Source of the DNA: Propioniciclava flava
Lineage (GTDB): Bacteria > Actinomycetota > Actinomycetes > Propionibacteriales > Propionibacteriaceae
Length of the DNA: 64,000 nt
Assembly: GCF_004126535.1 (NCBI RefSeq)
Contig: NZ_PPCV01000002.1
Coordinates: forward strand, 124,001-188,000
Reading direction: 5' to 3'
Part shown: positions 20,451-29,230 of the stretch, piece after piece
Layout: each line of letters begins with the position of its first letter
Numbering within the stretch: the stretch's first letter is position 1
Made by a program: the position numbers and the translations under genes
Notes under the pieces: generated by a model
Database searches by the model: none
Told to the model about the DNA's origin: nothing
What the model saw: the letters and a program-made list of their open reading frames with translations, nothing else

Positions 20451-21947
20451 ATGAGCCCACGAACCATCGGTGTGACCGAAGTTGCGTTGCGCGACGCGCA
20501 CCAGAGCCTCATGGCGACTCGCATGGCCATGGAGGACATGGTCGATGCGTGCGCTGACATCGACGCTGCAGGCTATTGGAGCGTCGAGTGTTGGGGCGGC
20601 GCGACCTATGACGCCTGTATCCGATTCCTGAACGAGGATCCCTGGCAGCGCCTGCGGACCTTCCGCGAGCTGATGCCCAACAGCAAGCTGCAAATGCTGC
20701 TGCGCGGTCAGAACCTGCTCGGCTACCGCCACTACGAGGACCACGTCGTCGACCGTTTCGTCGAGAAGTCGGCCGAGAACGGCATGGACGTGTTCCGCGT
20801 CTTCGACGCCCTCAACGATCCCCGCAACATGGCGCGGGCCATGGAGGCGGTCAAGAAGACCGGCAAGCATGCCCAAGGCACCATCTGCTACACCATCTCC
20901 CCGCTCCACACCACCGAGGGCTACGTCAAGCTCGCCGGTCGCCTGCTCGATATGGGCGCCGACTCCATCGCGCTGAAGGACATGGCTGCACTGCTGCAGC
21001 CCCAGCCCGCCTACGACATCATCCGCGGCATCAAGGAGACCTACGGCGAGGACGTCCAGATCAACGTCCACTGCCACTCCACCACGGGCGTCACCCTCGT
21101 CAGCCTCATGAAGGCCATCGAGGCCGGGGCCGACGTGGTCGACACCGCCATCAGCTCGATGAGCCTCGGGCCGGGCCACAACCCGACCGAGTCGCTCGTC
21201 GCGATGCTCGAGGGCACCGAGTACACGACCGACCTGAAGATGGATCGCCTCCTGAAGATCCGCGACCACTTCGCCAAGGTTCGCCCCAAGTACGCCGAGT
21301 TCGAGTCGGCGACGCTGGTCGACACCGACATCTTCTCCAGCCAGATCCCCGGCGGCATGCTCACCAACATGGAGAGCCAGCTCCGCGCCCAGGGTGCGGG
21401 CGACCGCATCCGCGAGGTCATGGCGGAAGTTCCGCTGGTTAAGGCCGACGCGGGGTACCCGCCGCTGGTCACCCCGTCCTCGCAGATCGTCGGGACGCAG
21501 GCCGTGTTCAACGTCCTCATGGGCAAGTACAAGGTCCTCACCGGCGAGTTCGCCGACCTCATGCTCGGCTACTACGGCGAGGCGATGGGGGAGCGTAACC
21601 CCGAGGTCGTCGAGATCGCTCACGCCCAGACCAAGAAGGATCCGATCACGGTTCGTCCCGCGGATCTGCTGGCCCCCGAGTGGGACAAGCTCGTTGACGA
21701 AGCCACCTCGCTGCCGGGTAACAACGGCACCGACGAGGACGTCTTGACCTACGCCATGTTCCCCGGCGTCGCACCCGGCTTCTTCGAGCATCGCGAGGAA
21801 GGCCCCAAGAACGTCGGCAAGACCGCCGAGCAACTGGCCGATGAGGCCTCGAACAAGAACGAAGCCGATCGTGCCGTCAAGGGCCCGATCACCTACCGGG
21901 TCTCCCTCGGTGGTCGCGAGCATTCCGTCATCGTGGAAAGGGCATGA
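20451..21947 (+). CDS. Methylmalonyl-CoA carboxytransferase 5S subunit
   Basis: The 498-aa carboxyltransferase subunit moves CO2 from the 1.3S biotin to pyruvate, giving oxaloacetate. It is a TIM-barrel of the pyruvate-carboxylase CT family. The Co/Zn-binding set is intact: Asp15 (EVALRDAHQS), Lys176 (IALKDMAAL, the carbamylated lysine) and His207/His209 (NVHCHST). These equal D23, K184, H215 and H217 of the Propionibacterium shermanii enzyme shifted by 8. The LRGQNLLGY and VFRVFDALND motifs are present. First gene of the operon; its stop overlaps the 12S start. Confidence 0.97.
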   Translation: MSPRTIGVTEVALRDAHQSLMATRMAMEDMVDACADIDAAGYWSVECWGGATYDACIRFLNEDPWQRLRTFRELMPNSKLQMLLRGQNLLGYRHYEDHVVDRFVEKSAENGMDVFRVFDALNDPRNMARAMEAVKKTGKHAQGTICYTISPLHTTEGYVKLAGRLLDMGADSIALKDMAALLQPQPAYDIIRGIKETYGEDVQINVHCHSTTGVTLVSLMKAIEAGADVVDTAISSMSLGPGHNPTESLVAMLEGTEYTTDLKMDRLLKIRDHFAKVRPKYAEFESATLVDTDIFSSQIPGGMLTNMESQLRAQGAGDRIREVMAEVPLVKADAGYPPLVTPSSQIVGTQAVFNVLMGKYKVLTGEFADLMLGYYGEAMGERNPEVVEIAHAQTKKDPITVRPADLLAPEWDKLVDEATSLPGNNGTDEDVLTYAMFPGVAPGFFEHREEGPKNVGKTAEQLADEASNKNEADRAVKGPITYRVSLGGREHSVIVERA

Positions 21948-23512
21948 CAGCCATGGCCAAGAAGCCAAGGAGCATGCAGGAGCAGGCCGACTACGTCCTC
22001 CAGCGCCGCGCTGAAGAGCGTCTCGGCGGCGGCGAAGCCCGCCTGCAGAAGCAGCGCGACAAGGGCGTCCTGACCGCCCGGGAGCGCGTCGACGCCCTGC
22101 TGGATCCCGACACCTTCCAGGAAGTCGGCCTGTTCCGACGCAACCGGACGGTCACCTTCGGGATGGACAAGGCCAACATGCCCGCCGACGGTGTTGTCAC
22201 CGGCACGGGCGCAGTGTTCGGACGCCCCGTCCACGTCGCCAGCCAAGACTTCACGGTCGTCGGCGGGTCCGCGGGTGAGACGCACAGCAAGAAGGTCGTC
22301 GAGATGATGGAGTCCGCGCTCAAGTGCGGCACCCCGTTCGTCTTCATCAACGATTCCGGCGGCGCGCGCGTCCAGGAGGGCATCGACTCCCTGTCCGGCT
22401 ACGGCCAGGTGTTCTACAGCAACGTGAAGCTGTCCGGTGCCGTCCCGCAGATCTCGATCATCTCCGGCCCGTGCGCCGGCGGTGCGGCCTACAGCCCGGC
22501 GCTGACGGACTTCATCATCCAGACGCGCAAGGGGCACATGTTCATCACCGGCCCGAGCGTGATCCAGCAGGTCACCGGCGAGAAGGTCACCCAGGACGCC
22601 CTGGGCGGCGCCGACGCCCACATGAGCGTCTCCGGCGTCAACCACTTCGTCGCCGACAGCGACGAGCAGGCCATCCTGATCGCCAAGAAGCTGCTGAGCT
22701 TCCTGCCGCAGAACAACACCGAGGACGCCCCGATCGTCGATCCCGACCCCTACGTGGAGCCGGATCCGGCGATGCTGAACATCGTCCCCACCGATGGGCA
22801 GAAGGGCTACGACGTCCGCGAGGTCATCGGCCGCCTGGTCGACCACCAGGACTTCCTCGAGGTCCAGGCTGGGTACGCGATGAACATCGTCGTCGGTTTC
22901 GCGCGGATCAACGGCCGTAGCGTCGGCATCGTCGCGAACCAGCCCGCCGTCATGGCTGGCGTCCTCGACATCAACGCGTCCGACAAGGCCAGCAAGTTCA
23001 TCCGGTTCTGCAACGCGTTCAACATCCCGCTGGTCACCCTGGTGGACGTCCCCGGCTTCCTGCCTGGCGTCGCCCAGGAGCACGGCGGCATCATTCGCCA
23101 CGGCGCGAAGATGCTGTACGCGTACTCGGCAGCGACCGTCCCGAAGATCACCGTGGTGCTGCGCAAGGCCTACGGCGGCGCCTACCTGGCGATGTGCTCG
23201 AAGGACTTGGGTGCGGACGACGTGTTCGCGTGGCCGACCGCCGAGATCGCCGTCATGGGTGCCGAGGGCGCCGCGTCGGTCGTCTTCAAGCGGGAGATCG
23301 AGAACGCTGAGGATCCGGTTGCCAAGCGCGAGGAGCTGGTGCAGGAGTACCGCGACACCTTCTCCACGCCGTTCGTGGCCGCGTCGCGTGGCCTGGTGGA
23401 CGACATCATCAACCCCGAGGACACCCGTCGCAAGGTGGCCATGGCGTTGGAGATCCTGGTGAACAAGCGCGAACTGCGTCCCGCCAAGAAGCACGGCCTC
23501 GGGCCGGCCTGA
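21944..23512 (+). CDS. mmdA: Methylmalonyl-CoA carboxytransferase 12S subunit
   Basis: The 522-aa subunit takes CO2 from methylmalonyl-CoA and places it on 1.3S biotin, yielding propionyl-CoA. It has the two crotonase folds of acyl-CoA carboxylase beta subunits, with oxyanion-hole motifs [12 protein letters not shown] and [17 protein letters not shown] in the first and [25 protein letters not shown]-like and [11 protein letters not shown] in the second. ATG 21944 overlaps the 5S stop (ATGA); ATG 21953 is an alternative with better SD spacing. High similarity to the remembered P. freudenreichii protein supports orthology. Confidence 0.97.
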   Translation: [522 protein letters not shown]

Positions 23513-23523
23513 TCGGGGGAGAG

Positions 23524-23790
23524 ATGTCCGAAGACGTCAACGTCGAACTGCTCGACGCGGTCAAGGCGCTCAGCTCGCGGGTCGAAGAGCTGGAAACCGA
23601 GATCAAGAGCATCAAGCTGCTCAACGCGCAGAACGTGCCAGAGGAGACCATGGTGGCCATCGCGTCCGCCGTGGCCGCCTACCTCGGTCACCGCGCCAAG
23701 CGCCGCCAGGCGCACTTCACCCGCTCGGCGTCGTGGCAAAGCACGACCCGTCGGTCCCAGCACGTCCACGCGCCGCTGCACCTGCGGTGA
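23524..23790 (+). CDS. Small coiled-coil protein of the transcarboxylase operon
   Basis: An 88-aa protein between the 12S and 1.3S genes, starting at ATG 23524 after GGGGAGAG. Residues 5-35 are a likely coiled coil (heptads with [18 protein letters not shown]). Next comes [24 protein letters not shown], resembling the conserved tail motif of small accessory subunits of biotin-dependent decarboxylases (OadG/delta type), then a basic Ser/Arg/His-rich tail. A role in assembling or stabilising the 5S-12S-1.3S complex is plausible but not shown. The reading frame is real by position and spacing. Confidence 0.8.
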   Translation: MSEDVNVELLDAVKALSSRVEELETEIKSIKLLNAQNVPEETMVAIASAVAAYLGHRAKRRQAHFTRSASWQSTTRRSQHVHAPLHLR

Positions 23791-23806
23791 TTCGAAAGGC
23801 AGATTC

Positions 23807-24172
23807 ATGAAGCTCAAGGTGACCGTCAATGGCATCCCCTACGACATTGACGTAGAGGTCCAGGAGGAAGAGTCGATGCCCATCGGCTCGATCATCATCG
23901 GCGGGGGTGCGGGCGCCAGCAACGCGGTTCCCAGCTCCGCGTCCGTGCAGGCCACCTCGGCCAATGCCGTCACCGCGCCGCTGTCCGGCACGGTGGCACG
24001 CATCCTGGTGGAGGAAGGCGACGAGATCGAGGCCGGACAGGTGCTCTGCGTCCTGGAGGCCATGAAGATGGAGACCGAGATCACCGCCCCGCAGGCGGGC
24101 AAGGTCGAGCGGATCCTGGTCAGCAAGGGCGGCTCTGTCGCTGGCGGCGAGGCCCTCATCGAGTTGGGTTAG
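23807..24172 (+). CDS. Methylmalonyl-CoA carboxytransferase 1.3S subunit (biotin carboxyl carrier)
   Basis: The 121-aa carrier shuttles carboxyl groups between 12S and 5S sites. Its C-terminal biotinyl domain contains EAMKMETEI, with Lys87 as the biotinylated residue (Lys89 in the 123-aa P. shermanii protein). The N-terminal 40 residues ([19 protein letters not shown]) form the segment known to contact the other subunits, and a flexible Ala/Ser-rich linker joins the two. ATG follows GAAAGGCAG. Last gene of the operon, closed by a strong terminator. Confidence 0.98.
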   Translation: MKLKVTVNGIPYDIDVEVQEEESMPIGSIIIGGGAGASNAVPSSASVQATSANAVTAPLSGTVARILVEEGDEIEAGQVLCVLEAMKMETEITAPQAGKVERILVSKGGSVAGGEALIELG

Positions 24173-24180
24173 TTCCCAAC

Positions 24181-24235
24181 CCACACAACAGCGGCCGTCC
24201 TCCTCGTGGAGGGCGGCCGCTGTTGTGTGGTTTTT
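24181..24235 (+). terminator. Intrinsic terminator of the transcarboxylase operon
   Basis: A 22-bp stem (24181-24202 with 24209-24230, one G-U pair, 6-nt loop) is followed directly by TTTTT at 24231-24235. It is the only hairpin in the window with a clear U-tract. Confidence 0.95.
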
Positions 24236-24270
24236 CGTGGTGTACCGCGGCGTCGATGCGGTGCAGCGTG

Positions 24271-25113
24271 CTAGTTGCGGTACTGCGTGTTCGCGAAGGT
24301 GTCGGGATCGGGGTAGAGCCGGTTGCCTGCCTCCAGGCCGTCCAGGGCGGCGATCTCGGCGTCGGTCAGGGTGAAGTCGAAGATGTCGAAGTTCTCCTTG
24401 ATGCGCGCCGGGGTGTTCGACTTCGGGATCGCGATGCGGCCCTCCTGCACGTGCCAGCGCAAGACAACCTGCGCGGGCGTCACCTGATGTGCGGTCGCGA
24501 TCTCGATGACGGTGGGCAGGGAAAGGTCCTCGCCTTGCCCGATCGGGCCGTAGGCCTCCGGGATCACCCCGTGCGCGAGGCTGGTCTCCTGCGCGGCGAT
24601 CTGCTGGAGGGTGGGGTGAATCTCCAACTGGTTCACCGCGGGCACAATGTCAGCGCCTGCGATCAACGCGTCGAGGTGCTGGGGCAGGAAGTTGGAGACG
24701 CCGATGGCACGCACAGCGCCCTCGGCGTACAGCTTCTCGAAGGCCTTCCACGTTTCGGCGGCCAGCCCACGGCTGGGGACAGGCCAGTGTACGAGGTACA
24801 GGTCGACCACATCGACGCCCAGCGCGGCGCGGCTGTCCTCAAACGCCTTCAGCGCGCTGTCGTAACCCTGGTCGCCGTTGCGGAGCTTGGTCGTCACGAA
24901 CACCGACTCGCGGGGCAGCCCGGACGCCTTCAGCGCCGCGCCGACGCCCGCCTCGTTGTAGTAGCCCGCCGCCGTGTCAATGTGTCGATACCCGACGGCC
25001 AGCGCCTCCTCGGTGACCTTTTGCGTCTCCTCGACGCTGACCCGGAAGGTTCCAAAGCCCAACTGGGGGATCTGGACGCCGTTGTTGAGTGCGATGAGAG
25101 GTTGAGTGCTCAT
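24271..25113 (-). CDS. Aldo/keto reductase (2,5-diketo-D-gluconate reductase-like)
   Basis: A 280-aa NADPH-dependent TIM-barrel oxidoreductase. The catalytic tetrad is complete: Asp46, Tyr51, Lys76 and His109 (YRHIDTAAGYYNE, TTKL, LYLVHWP). IPKSNTPARIKENFDIFDF is the NADP phosphate-binding motif. It matches the AKR5 group that reduces small aldehydes and keto-sugars; the natural substrate cannot be told. A leaderless-type -10 precedes ATG 25113. It is followed by SDR and AKR genes on the same strand, each with its own spacing. Confidence 0.93.
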   Translation of the reverse strand: MSTQPLIALNNGVQIPQLGFGTFRVSVEETQKVTEEALAVGYRHIDTAAGYYNEAGVGAALKASGLPRESVFVTTKLRNGDQGYDSALKAFEDSRAALGVDVVDLYLVHWPVPSRGLAAETWKAFEKLYAEGAVRAIGVSNFLPQHLDALIAGADIVPAVNQLEIHPTLQQIAAQETSLAHGVIPEAYGPIGQGEDLSLPTVIEIATAHQVTPAQVVLRWHVQEGRIAIPKSNTPARIKENFDIFDFTLTDAEIAALDGLEAGNRLYPDPDTFANTQYRN

Positions 25114-25119
25114 GCGCCA

Positions 25120-25125
25120 ACCCTA
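25120..25125 (-). promoter_or_regulatory. -10 hexamer TAGGGT, leaderless type (aldo/keto reductase)
   Basis: Minus-strand TAGGGT, then 6 nt, then ATG 25113; no SD. Confidence 0.55.
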
Positions 25126-25154
25126 GTGGGCGGGCCGATTGTCGCGGCGACCAG

Positions 25155-25916
25155 CTAGCTGCTTGCAGCGGGGGTGCGGTACACCTTGAAGTTCGACGCC
25201 TGCGCGCGGGGCCGGACGACGAGGCGATCCACATTCACGTGCGGGGGACGGGACGCGACCCACGCGACCACCTCCGCGACATCCTCCGCAGTCAGCGGAT
25301 CGGGAACGCCGTCGTAGACCGCATCGGCGCGCGCCTGATCCCCGCCAAAACGCGTCAGCGAGAACTCGGGGGTGTGCACCATGCCCGGGGAGATCTCACA
25401 GACCCGCACGGGGTGGCCGGACAGTTCCAGCCGCAAGGCCCCGGCCAGCATCCGTTCGCCAGCCTTGGCCGCGTTGTACCCGCCCCCACCCTCGTAGGCC
25501 GACTCGGCGGCCGTGGACGTGATGAACACGACCGTGCCCTCGCCCGCCTCCAGGGCTGGAAGGAGAGCCTTCGTCACGCGTGCCGTGCCGAGCACGTTCG
25601 TCTCATACATCTGCTCCCAGGCATCCAGGTCGGCTTCGGCGAGGGGCTCTTGGCCCAAGGCGCCGCCCGCGTTGTTGACCAGCAGCGTCAGGTGATCCCC
25701 GACGGCGTCGGCGAGTGCAGCGACATCGTCGGGCTTAGTGATGTCGCACGCGAGCGCCACGCCGTCGATCTGTGCGGCGAGCGCTTGGATGCGATCCAGG
25801 CGCCGGGCCGCACAGATGACGCGGTAGCCGTCCGCGGCCAAGGCGCGTGCCGTCGCCGCGCCGATGCCGCTGGACGCCCCCGTGACGACCGCGGTTGGGG
25901 TGGAAGGTGAGGTCAT
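25155..25916 (-). CDS. Short-chain dehydrogenase/reductase (YdfG-like)
   Basis: The 253-aa Rossmann-fold oxidoreductase has TGASSGIGAATARAL for NAD(P) binding, an NNAGGALG motif, Ser in FITSTAAE and the YNAAKAG catalytic Tyr/Lys. It resembles NADP-dependent 3-hydroxy-acid dehydrogenases such as YdfG (L-allo-threonine, serine, 3-hydroxypropionate). The start ATG 25916 lies 20 bp after the stop of the upstream aldo/keto reductase and has a GAGAGGA site, so the two may be cotranscribed. Confidence 0.9.
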   Translation of the reverse strand: MTSPSTPTAVVTGASSGIGAATARALAADGYRVICAARRLDRIQALAAQIDGVALACDITKPDDVAALADAVGDHLTLLVNNAGGALGQEPLAEADLDAWEQMYETNVLGTARVTKALLPALEAGEGTVVFITSTAAESAYEGGGGYNAAKAGERMLAGALRLELSGHPVRVCEISPGMVHTPEFSLTRFGGDQARADAVYDGVPDPLTAEDVAEVVAWVASRPPHVNVDRLVVRPRAQASNFKVYRTPAASS

Positions 25917-25936
25917 CTCGTCATCCTCTCAGTGGG

Positions 25937-26875
25937 TCAGGCGAACGTGGCCGACGCGGCGTTCAGCGTCGTGATCTCGTCGGGGGTCAGCGTGAGGGTG
26001 ACGGCCGCGAGCAAGGCGGGAACCTGGGCGGCGTGCGATGCCGACGCGATCGGGGCGGTGACGCCACGAGCCAGAAGCCAGGCGAGCGCCACACTGGTCA
26101 TCTCCGCGCCGCGAGCCTCCGCGATGGTGGCGAGGGCGTCAACCACGCTCAAACCGCCCGCGTCCAAGTACGACTTGGCGGCACCCGCGCGGGCCCCCAC
26201 CAGATCCTCAGCGGTGCGGTACTTGCCGGAAAGGAATCCCGAGCCGAGCGTCGAATAGGGGAACGAGGCCAGCGCATAGTCGGCTACCAGCGGGGCGTCG
26301 TTCGTCTCGTAGTCGTGCCGCGACACCAGGCTGTAGCGGGTCTGGATGGCGGCGGGACGCGGCAGGCCCAGGGCATCCGCCGTCTTGATCCAGTCGCGCA
26401 CCCGCTCGGGGGCGTAGTTGGACAGGCCGATCGCGGAGATGGTCCCGTCGGCAACCAAGCCACCGAAGGTGCGCACCTGTGACTCGATCGACACCTCGGC
26501 GTCGTCGCGATGGGCGTAGTAGAGATCGATGTGGTCGGTGCCCAGGCGCGCCAGTGAATCGCGGACCGAAGCCTTCACCGTCGCGTCCGCCAGGCCGATA
26601 TGGCCCTCCAACTGGCCCGTCTTCGTGGCGACGACCACCTCGTCGCGGTTGCCACGGCTCGCCATCCAGGCGCCGATGATGCGCTCGGACTCGCCGCCGG
26701 AGTTCCCCGGTGCCCACGCCGAGTACACGTCGGCCGTGTCGACGAAGGAGCCACCGCCCGCGACGAAGGCGTCCAGCACCTCAAAGGAGGTGGCTTGATC
26801 CGCCGTCCAGCCGAAGGGGTTGCCGCCTAGGTTGAGCGGGAGAATCTCATGGTCGATGCCGTGAATGCGTGCCAT
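25937..26875 (-). CDS. Aldo/keto reductase (Tas/YajO-like)
   Basis: The 312-aa protein belongs to a second AKR group distinct from the one at 24271. It has LGGNPFGWTAD near the N-terminus, the Asp/Tyr pair in FVDTADVYSAW, KTGQ for the catalytic lysine and IDLYYAHRDD for the histidine. The C-terminus ends with the usual TLNAAS helix. Substrate unknown. It is the first gene of the AKR-SDR run and diverges from ligD. Confidence 0.92.
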   Translation of the reverse strand: MARIHGIDHEILPLNLGGNPFGWTADQATSFEVLDAFVAGGGSFVDTADVYSAWAPGNSGGESERIIGAWMASRGNRDEVVVATKTGQLEGHIGLADATVKASVRDSLARLGTDHIDLYYAHRDDAEVSIESQVRTFGGLVADGTISAIGLSNYAPERVRDWIKTADALGLPRPAAIQTRYSLVSRHDYETNDAPLVADYALASFPYSTLGSGFLSGKYRTAEDLVGARAGAAKSYLDAGGLSVVDALATIAEARGAEMTSVALAWLLARGVTAPIASASHAAQVPALLAAVTLTLTPDEITTLNAASATFA

Positions 26876-26881
26876 AGCCCC

Positions 26882-26887
26882 ACGTTA
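26882..26887 (-). promoter_or_regulatory. -10 hexamer TAACGT, leaderless type (aldo/keto reductase)
   Basis: Minus-strand TAACGT, then 6 nt, then ATG 26875. Confidence 0.5.
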
Positions 26888-27024
26888 GGCGGCCTGGGGG
26901 ACATTTCCAGCCCTCGACCGCCCTGTGTCACCACGGTTGCCTTGCCGGTGAGGGCGCGAGCCGGAGGGGCGCGGCCGGACTGGGTGCACAGGTGGGGTGA
27001 TGGCGGGGGGGAGGCCCGGGGCCC

Positions 27025-27030
27025 TAGCCT
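27025..27030 (+). promoter_or_regulatory. -10 hexamer TAGCCT, leaderless type (ligD)
   Basis: TAGCCT ends 7 nt before ATG 27038. This supports 27038 over the in-frame upstream extension that overlaps the divergent gene. Confidence 0.5.
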
Positions 27031-27037
27031 GGGCGCC

Positions 27038-29212
27038 ATGGCCGATGCAGCGATGCTTGAGGTTCCCGGGCCCCACGGGCCCCGCACCGTGAAGCTGTCC
27101 AGTCCTGACAAGGTGTTGTGGCCTGGCGCTGCCACTAGCCCCGCGGTAACGAAGGCCGATCTTGCCCGTTACCTCCTCGCCGTGGCCGAGCCCTTCCTCC
27201 ACCTCAACGGGGACCGTCCCATGACCCTCCAGCGGTTCCCCGACGGCATCGACGGGGAGGAGTTCTTCAGTAAGCGCCCGCCTCGGGGCGCACCCAGCTA
27301 CCTGCGCACCGTCACCTGCACCTATCCGTCGCGGCGGCGCCACGAGCAACTCGTCTTCCAAGAGCCCGCCGAGTTGGTGTGGGCCGCCCAGATGGGGACG
27401 CTGACCTTCCATCCCTGGCCGGTCCGCACGGCGAACCTCGACAACCCCGACGAACTGCGCATCGACCTGGACCCCCAACCCGGCCGCGACATCGTCGACG
27501 CGGTGACGGCCGCGCTGGCCCTGCGTGACCTGATGGCCGAGGTCGGGCTCGTCGCCTTCGCCAAGACGTCGGGCAACCGCGGCGTCCACGTGTACGCCCG
27601 CATCGCCCCCGAGCACGAGTTCGTGGACGTGCGCCACGGCGTCATCGGGATCGCGCGCGAACTCGAACGGCGGCTTCCCGACCTGGTCACGACGAGTTGG
27701 TGGAAGGAAGAGCGAGGCGCGAAGGTGTTCGTCGACTTCAACCAGGCCAACCGCGACCGCACGATCGCGGGGGCCTACTCCCCGCGTCCCCTGCCTGGAG
27801 CGCCCGTCTCCACACCACTGACCTGGGAGGAACTCCCCGGAACGCGTCCGGCGGATTGGACGATCCACACCGTCCCTGGCCTTCTGCAGGAGCGCGGGGA
27901 CGCCTGGGCTGGGATCGACGCCCATGTCGGCCACCTGACGGGGGCCCTGGCGCTGTGGGAGGCCGACCTGGAACGCGGCCTGGGGGAACTCAACTATCCG
28001 CCCGACTACCCCAAGATGCCCGGCGAACCGCCCCGCGTCCCGCCCAGCCGCCGCAAGGCCGACCGTCCTGAGGCCGATTACCTGGCGCCGAAAGCGGAGC
28101 GGGACGCCGACTGGGGCATGCCCATCGTGCCGCCCTATGGCCCCATGCTGGCCAAGCTGGTCAAGGAGTTCCCGAGCGCCGATGTCCTCTTCGAACCCAA
28201 GTGGGACGGGTTCCGCAGCATCATCTGGCGGTCGGGGGACCGGGTGGAACTCGGCAGCCGGAACAGCCGCCCGCTGACCAGGTACTTCCCCGAACTGGTC
28301 GAGGCGGTCAAGGCCAGCTTCCCGGAGCGGGCGTGCATCGACGGCGAGATCATCATGGTTGATCCGCACACCGGCGATCGGCTCAACTTCGACCTGCTGC
28401 AGCAACGCATCCATCCTGCCGCCTCGCGGATCGCGAAACTGGCCCGCGAGGCCCCGGCGAGCTTCGTCGCCTTCGACCTGCTCGCCCTCGGCGAGGACAA
28501 CTACGCCGAGCGTCCCTTCGCTGAGCGCCGTGCCGCCTTGGAGCAAGCCCTCGCGCACGCGCGCCCCCCGATCTACCTCACCCGGACCACCCGCGACCGC
28601 GAGTTGGCCCGGCAGTGGTTCACGCAGTTCGAGGGGGCGGGGCTGGATGGCGTCATCGCCAAGCCGGTGGACGCGGCCTATGCCGAAGACAAGCGCGTCA
28701 TGTTCAAGATCAAGCACGAACGCACCGCCGACTGTGTGGTGGCCGGGTACCGGCTCTACCGCGATGAACCCGACGCGATCGGCTCGCTCCTGTTGGGGCT
28801 CTACACCCCGCAGGGGAACCTCAACTCGGTCGGCGTCATCGGGGCCTTCCCCCTGGCCCGGCGGCGCGAACTGTTCGCCGAACTGCAACCGCTCGTGACG
28901 ACGCTGGAGGATCACCCCTGGTCGTGGGCGGCCCCGCAGGAGTCCTCGCCCGATAACCGGGATCGTTCCGCACCTCGGACGCCGACCGCTGCCGCCCACA
29001 GCCGCTGGAATGCGAAGAAGGATCTCTCCTTCACACCCCTGCGCCCCGAGCGCGTTGTCGAGGTGCGCTACGAGCACATGGAGGGGGAGCGGTTCCGGCA
29101 CACCGCTCAGTTCTCGCGCTGGCGCCCGGACCGTACCCCGCAGTCGTGCACCTATGCCCAACTGGAGGAACCGGTCAGCTACGACCTCGACGACGTCTTG
29201 GGCACAGCCTGA
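27038..29212 (+). CDS. ligD: NHEJ DNA ligase LigD with polymerase and ligase domains
   Basis: The 724-aa protein joins a primase-like polymerase domain (about 1-300: LSSPDKVLWPGA, FFSKRPPRGAPSY, catalytic acidic pair in RIDLDPQP, KTSGNRGVHV) to an ATP-dependent ligase (about 365-700) whose nucleotidyl lysine is Lys388 in FEPKWDGFR. The 3'-phosphoesterase domain found in mycobacterial LigD is absent: the linker between the domains is short and lacks its His/Asp motifs. The enzyme would repair double-strand breaks together with Ku, but no ku gene is in the window. The C-terminal OB part ends SYDLDDVLG. Confidence 0.93.
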   Translation: MADAAMLEVPGPHGPRTVKLSSPDKVLWPGAATSPAVTKADLARYLLAVAEPFLHLNGDRPMTLQRFPDGIDGEEFFSKRPPRGAPSYLRTVTCTYPSRRRHEQLVFQEPAELVWAAQMGTLTFHPWPVRTANLDNPDELRIDLDPQPGRDIVDAVTAALALRDLMAEVGLVAFAKTSGNRGVHVYARIAPEHEFVDVRHGVIGIARELERRLPDLVTTSWWKEERGAKVFVDFNQANRDRTIAGAYSPRPLPGAPVSTPLTWEELPGTRPADWTIHTVPGLLQERGDAWAGIDAHVGHLTGALALWEADLERGLGELNYPPDYPKMPGEPPRVPPSRRKADRPEADYLAPKAERDADWGMPIVPPYGPMLAKLVKEFPSADVLFEPKWDGFRSIIWRSGDRVELGSRNSRPLTRYFPELVEAVKASFPERACIDGEIIMVDPHTGDRLNFDLLQQRIHPAASRIAKLAREAPASFVAFDLLALGEDNYAERPFAERRAALEQALAHARPPIYLTRTTRDRELARQWFTQFEGAGLDGVIAKPVDAAYAEDKRVMFKIKHERTADCVVAGYRLYRDEPDAIGSLLLGLYTPQGNLNSVGVIGAFPLARRRELFAELQPLVTTLEDHPWSWAAPQESSPDNRDRSAPRTPTAAAHSRWNAKKDLSFTPLRPERVVEVRYEHMEGERFRHTAQFSRWRPDRTPQSCTYAQLEEPVSYDLDDVLGTA

Positions 29213-29230
29213 CCGCAGCCAGCCCTGTCG

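Noticed and set aside
20430-23494. Two long minus-strand frames opposite the 5S and 12S genes
   Set aside because: Shadows of the transcarboxylase genes; no recognisable motifs and no start signals.
26885-29161. 758-aa minus-strand frame opposite ligD
   Set aside because: Shadow frame; the plus strand carries complete polymerase and ligase motifs.
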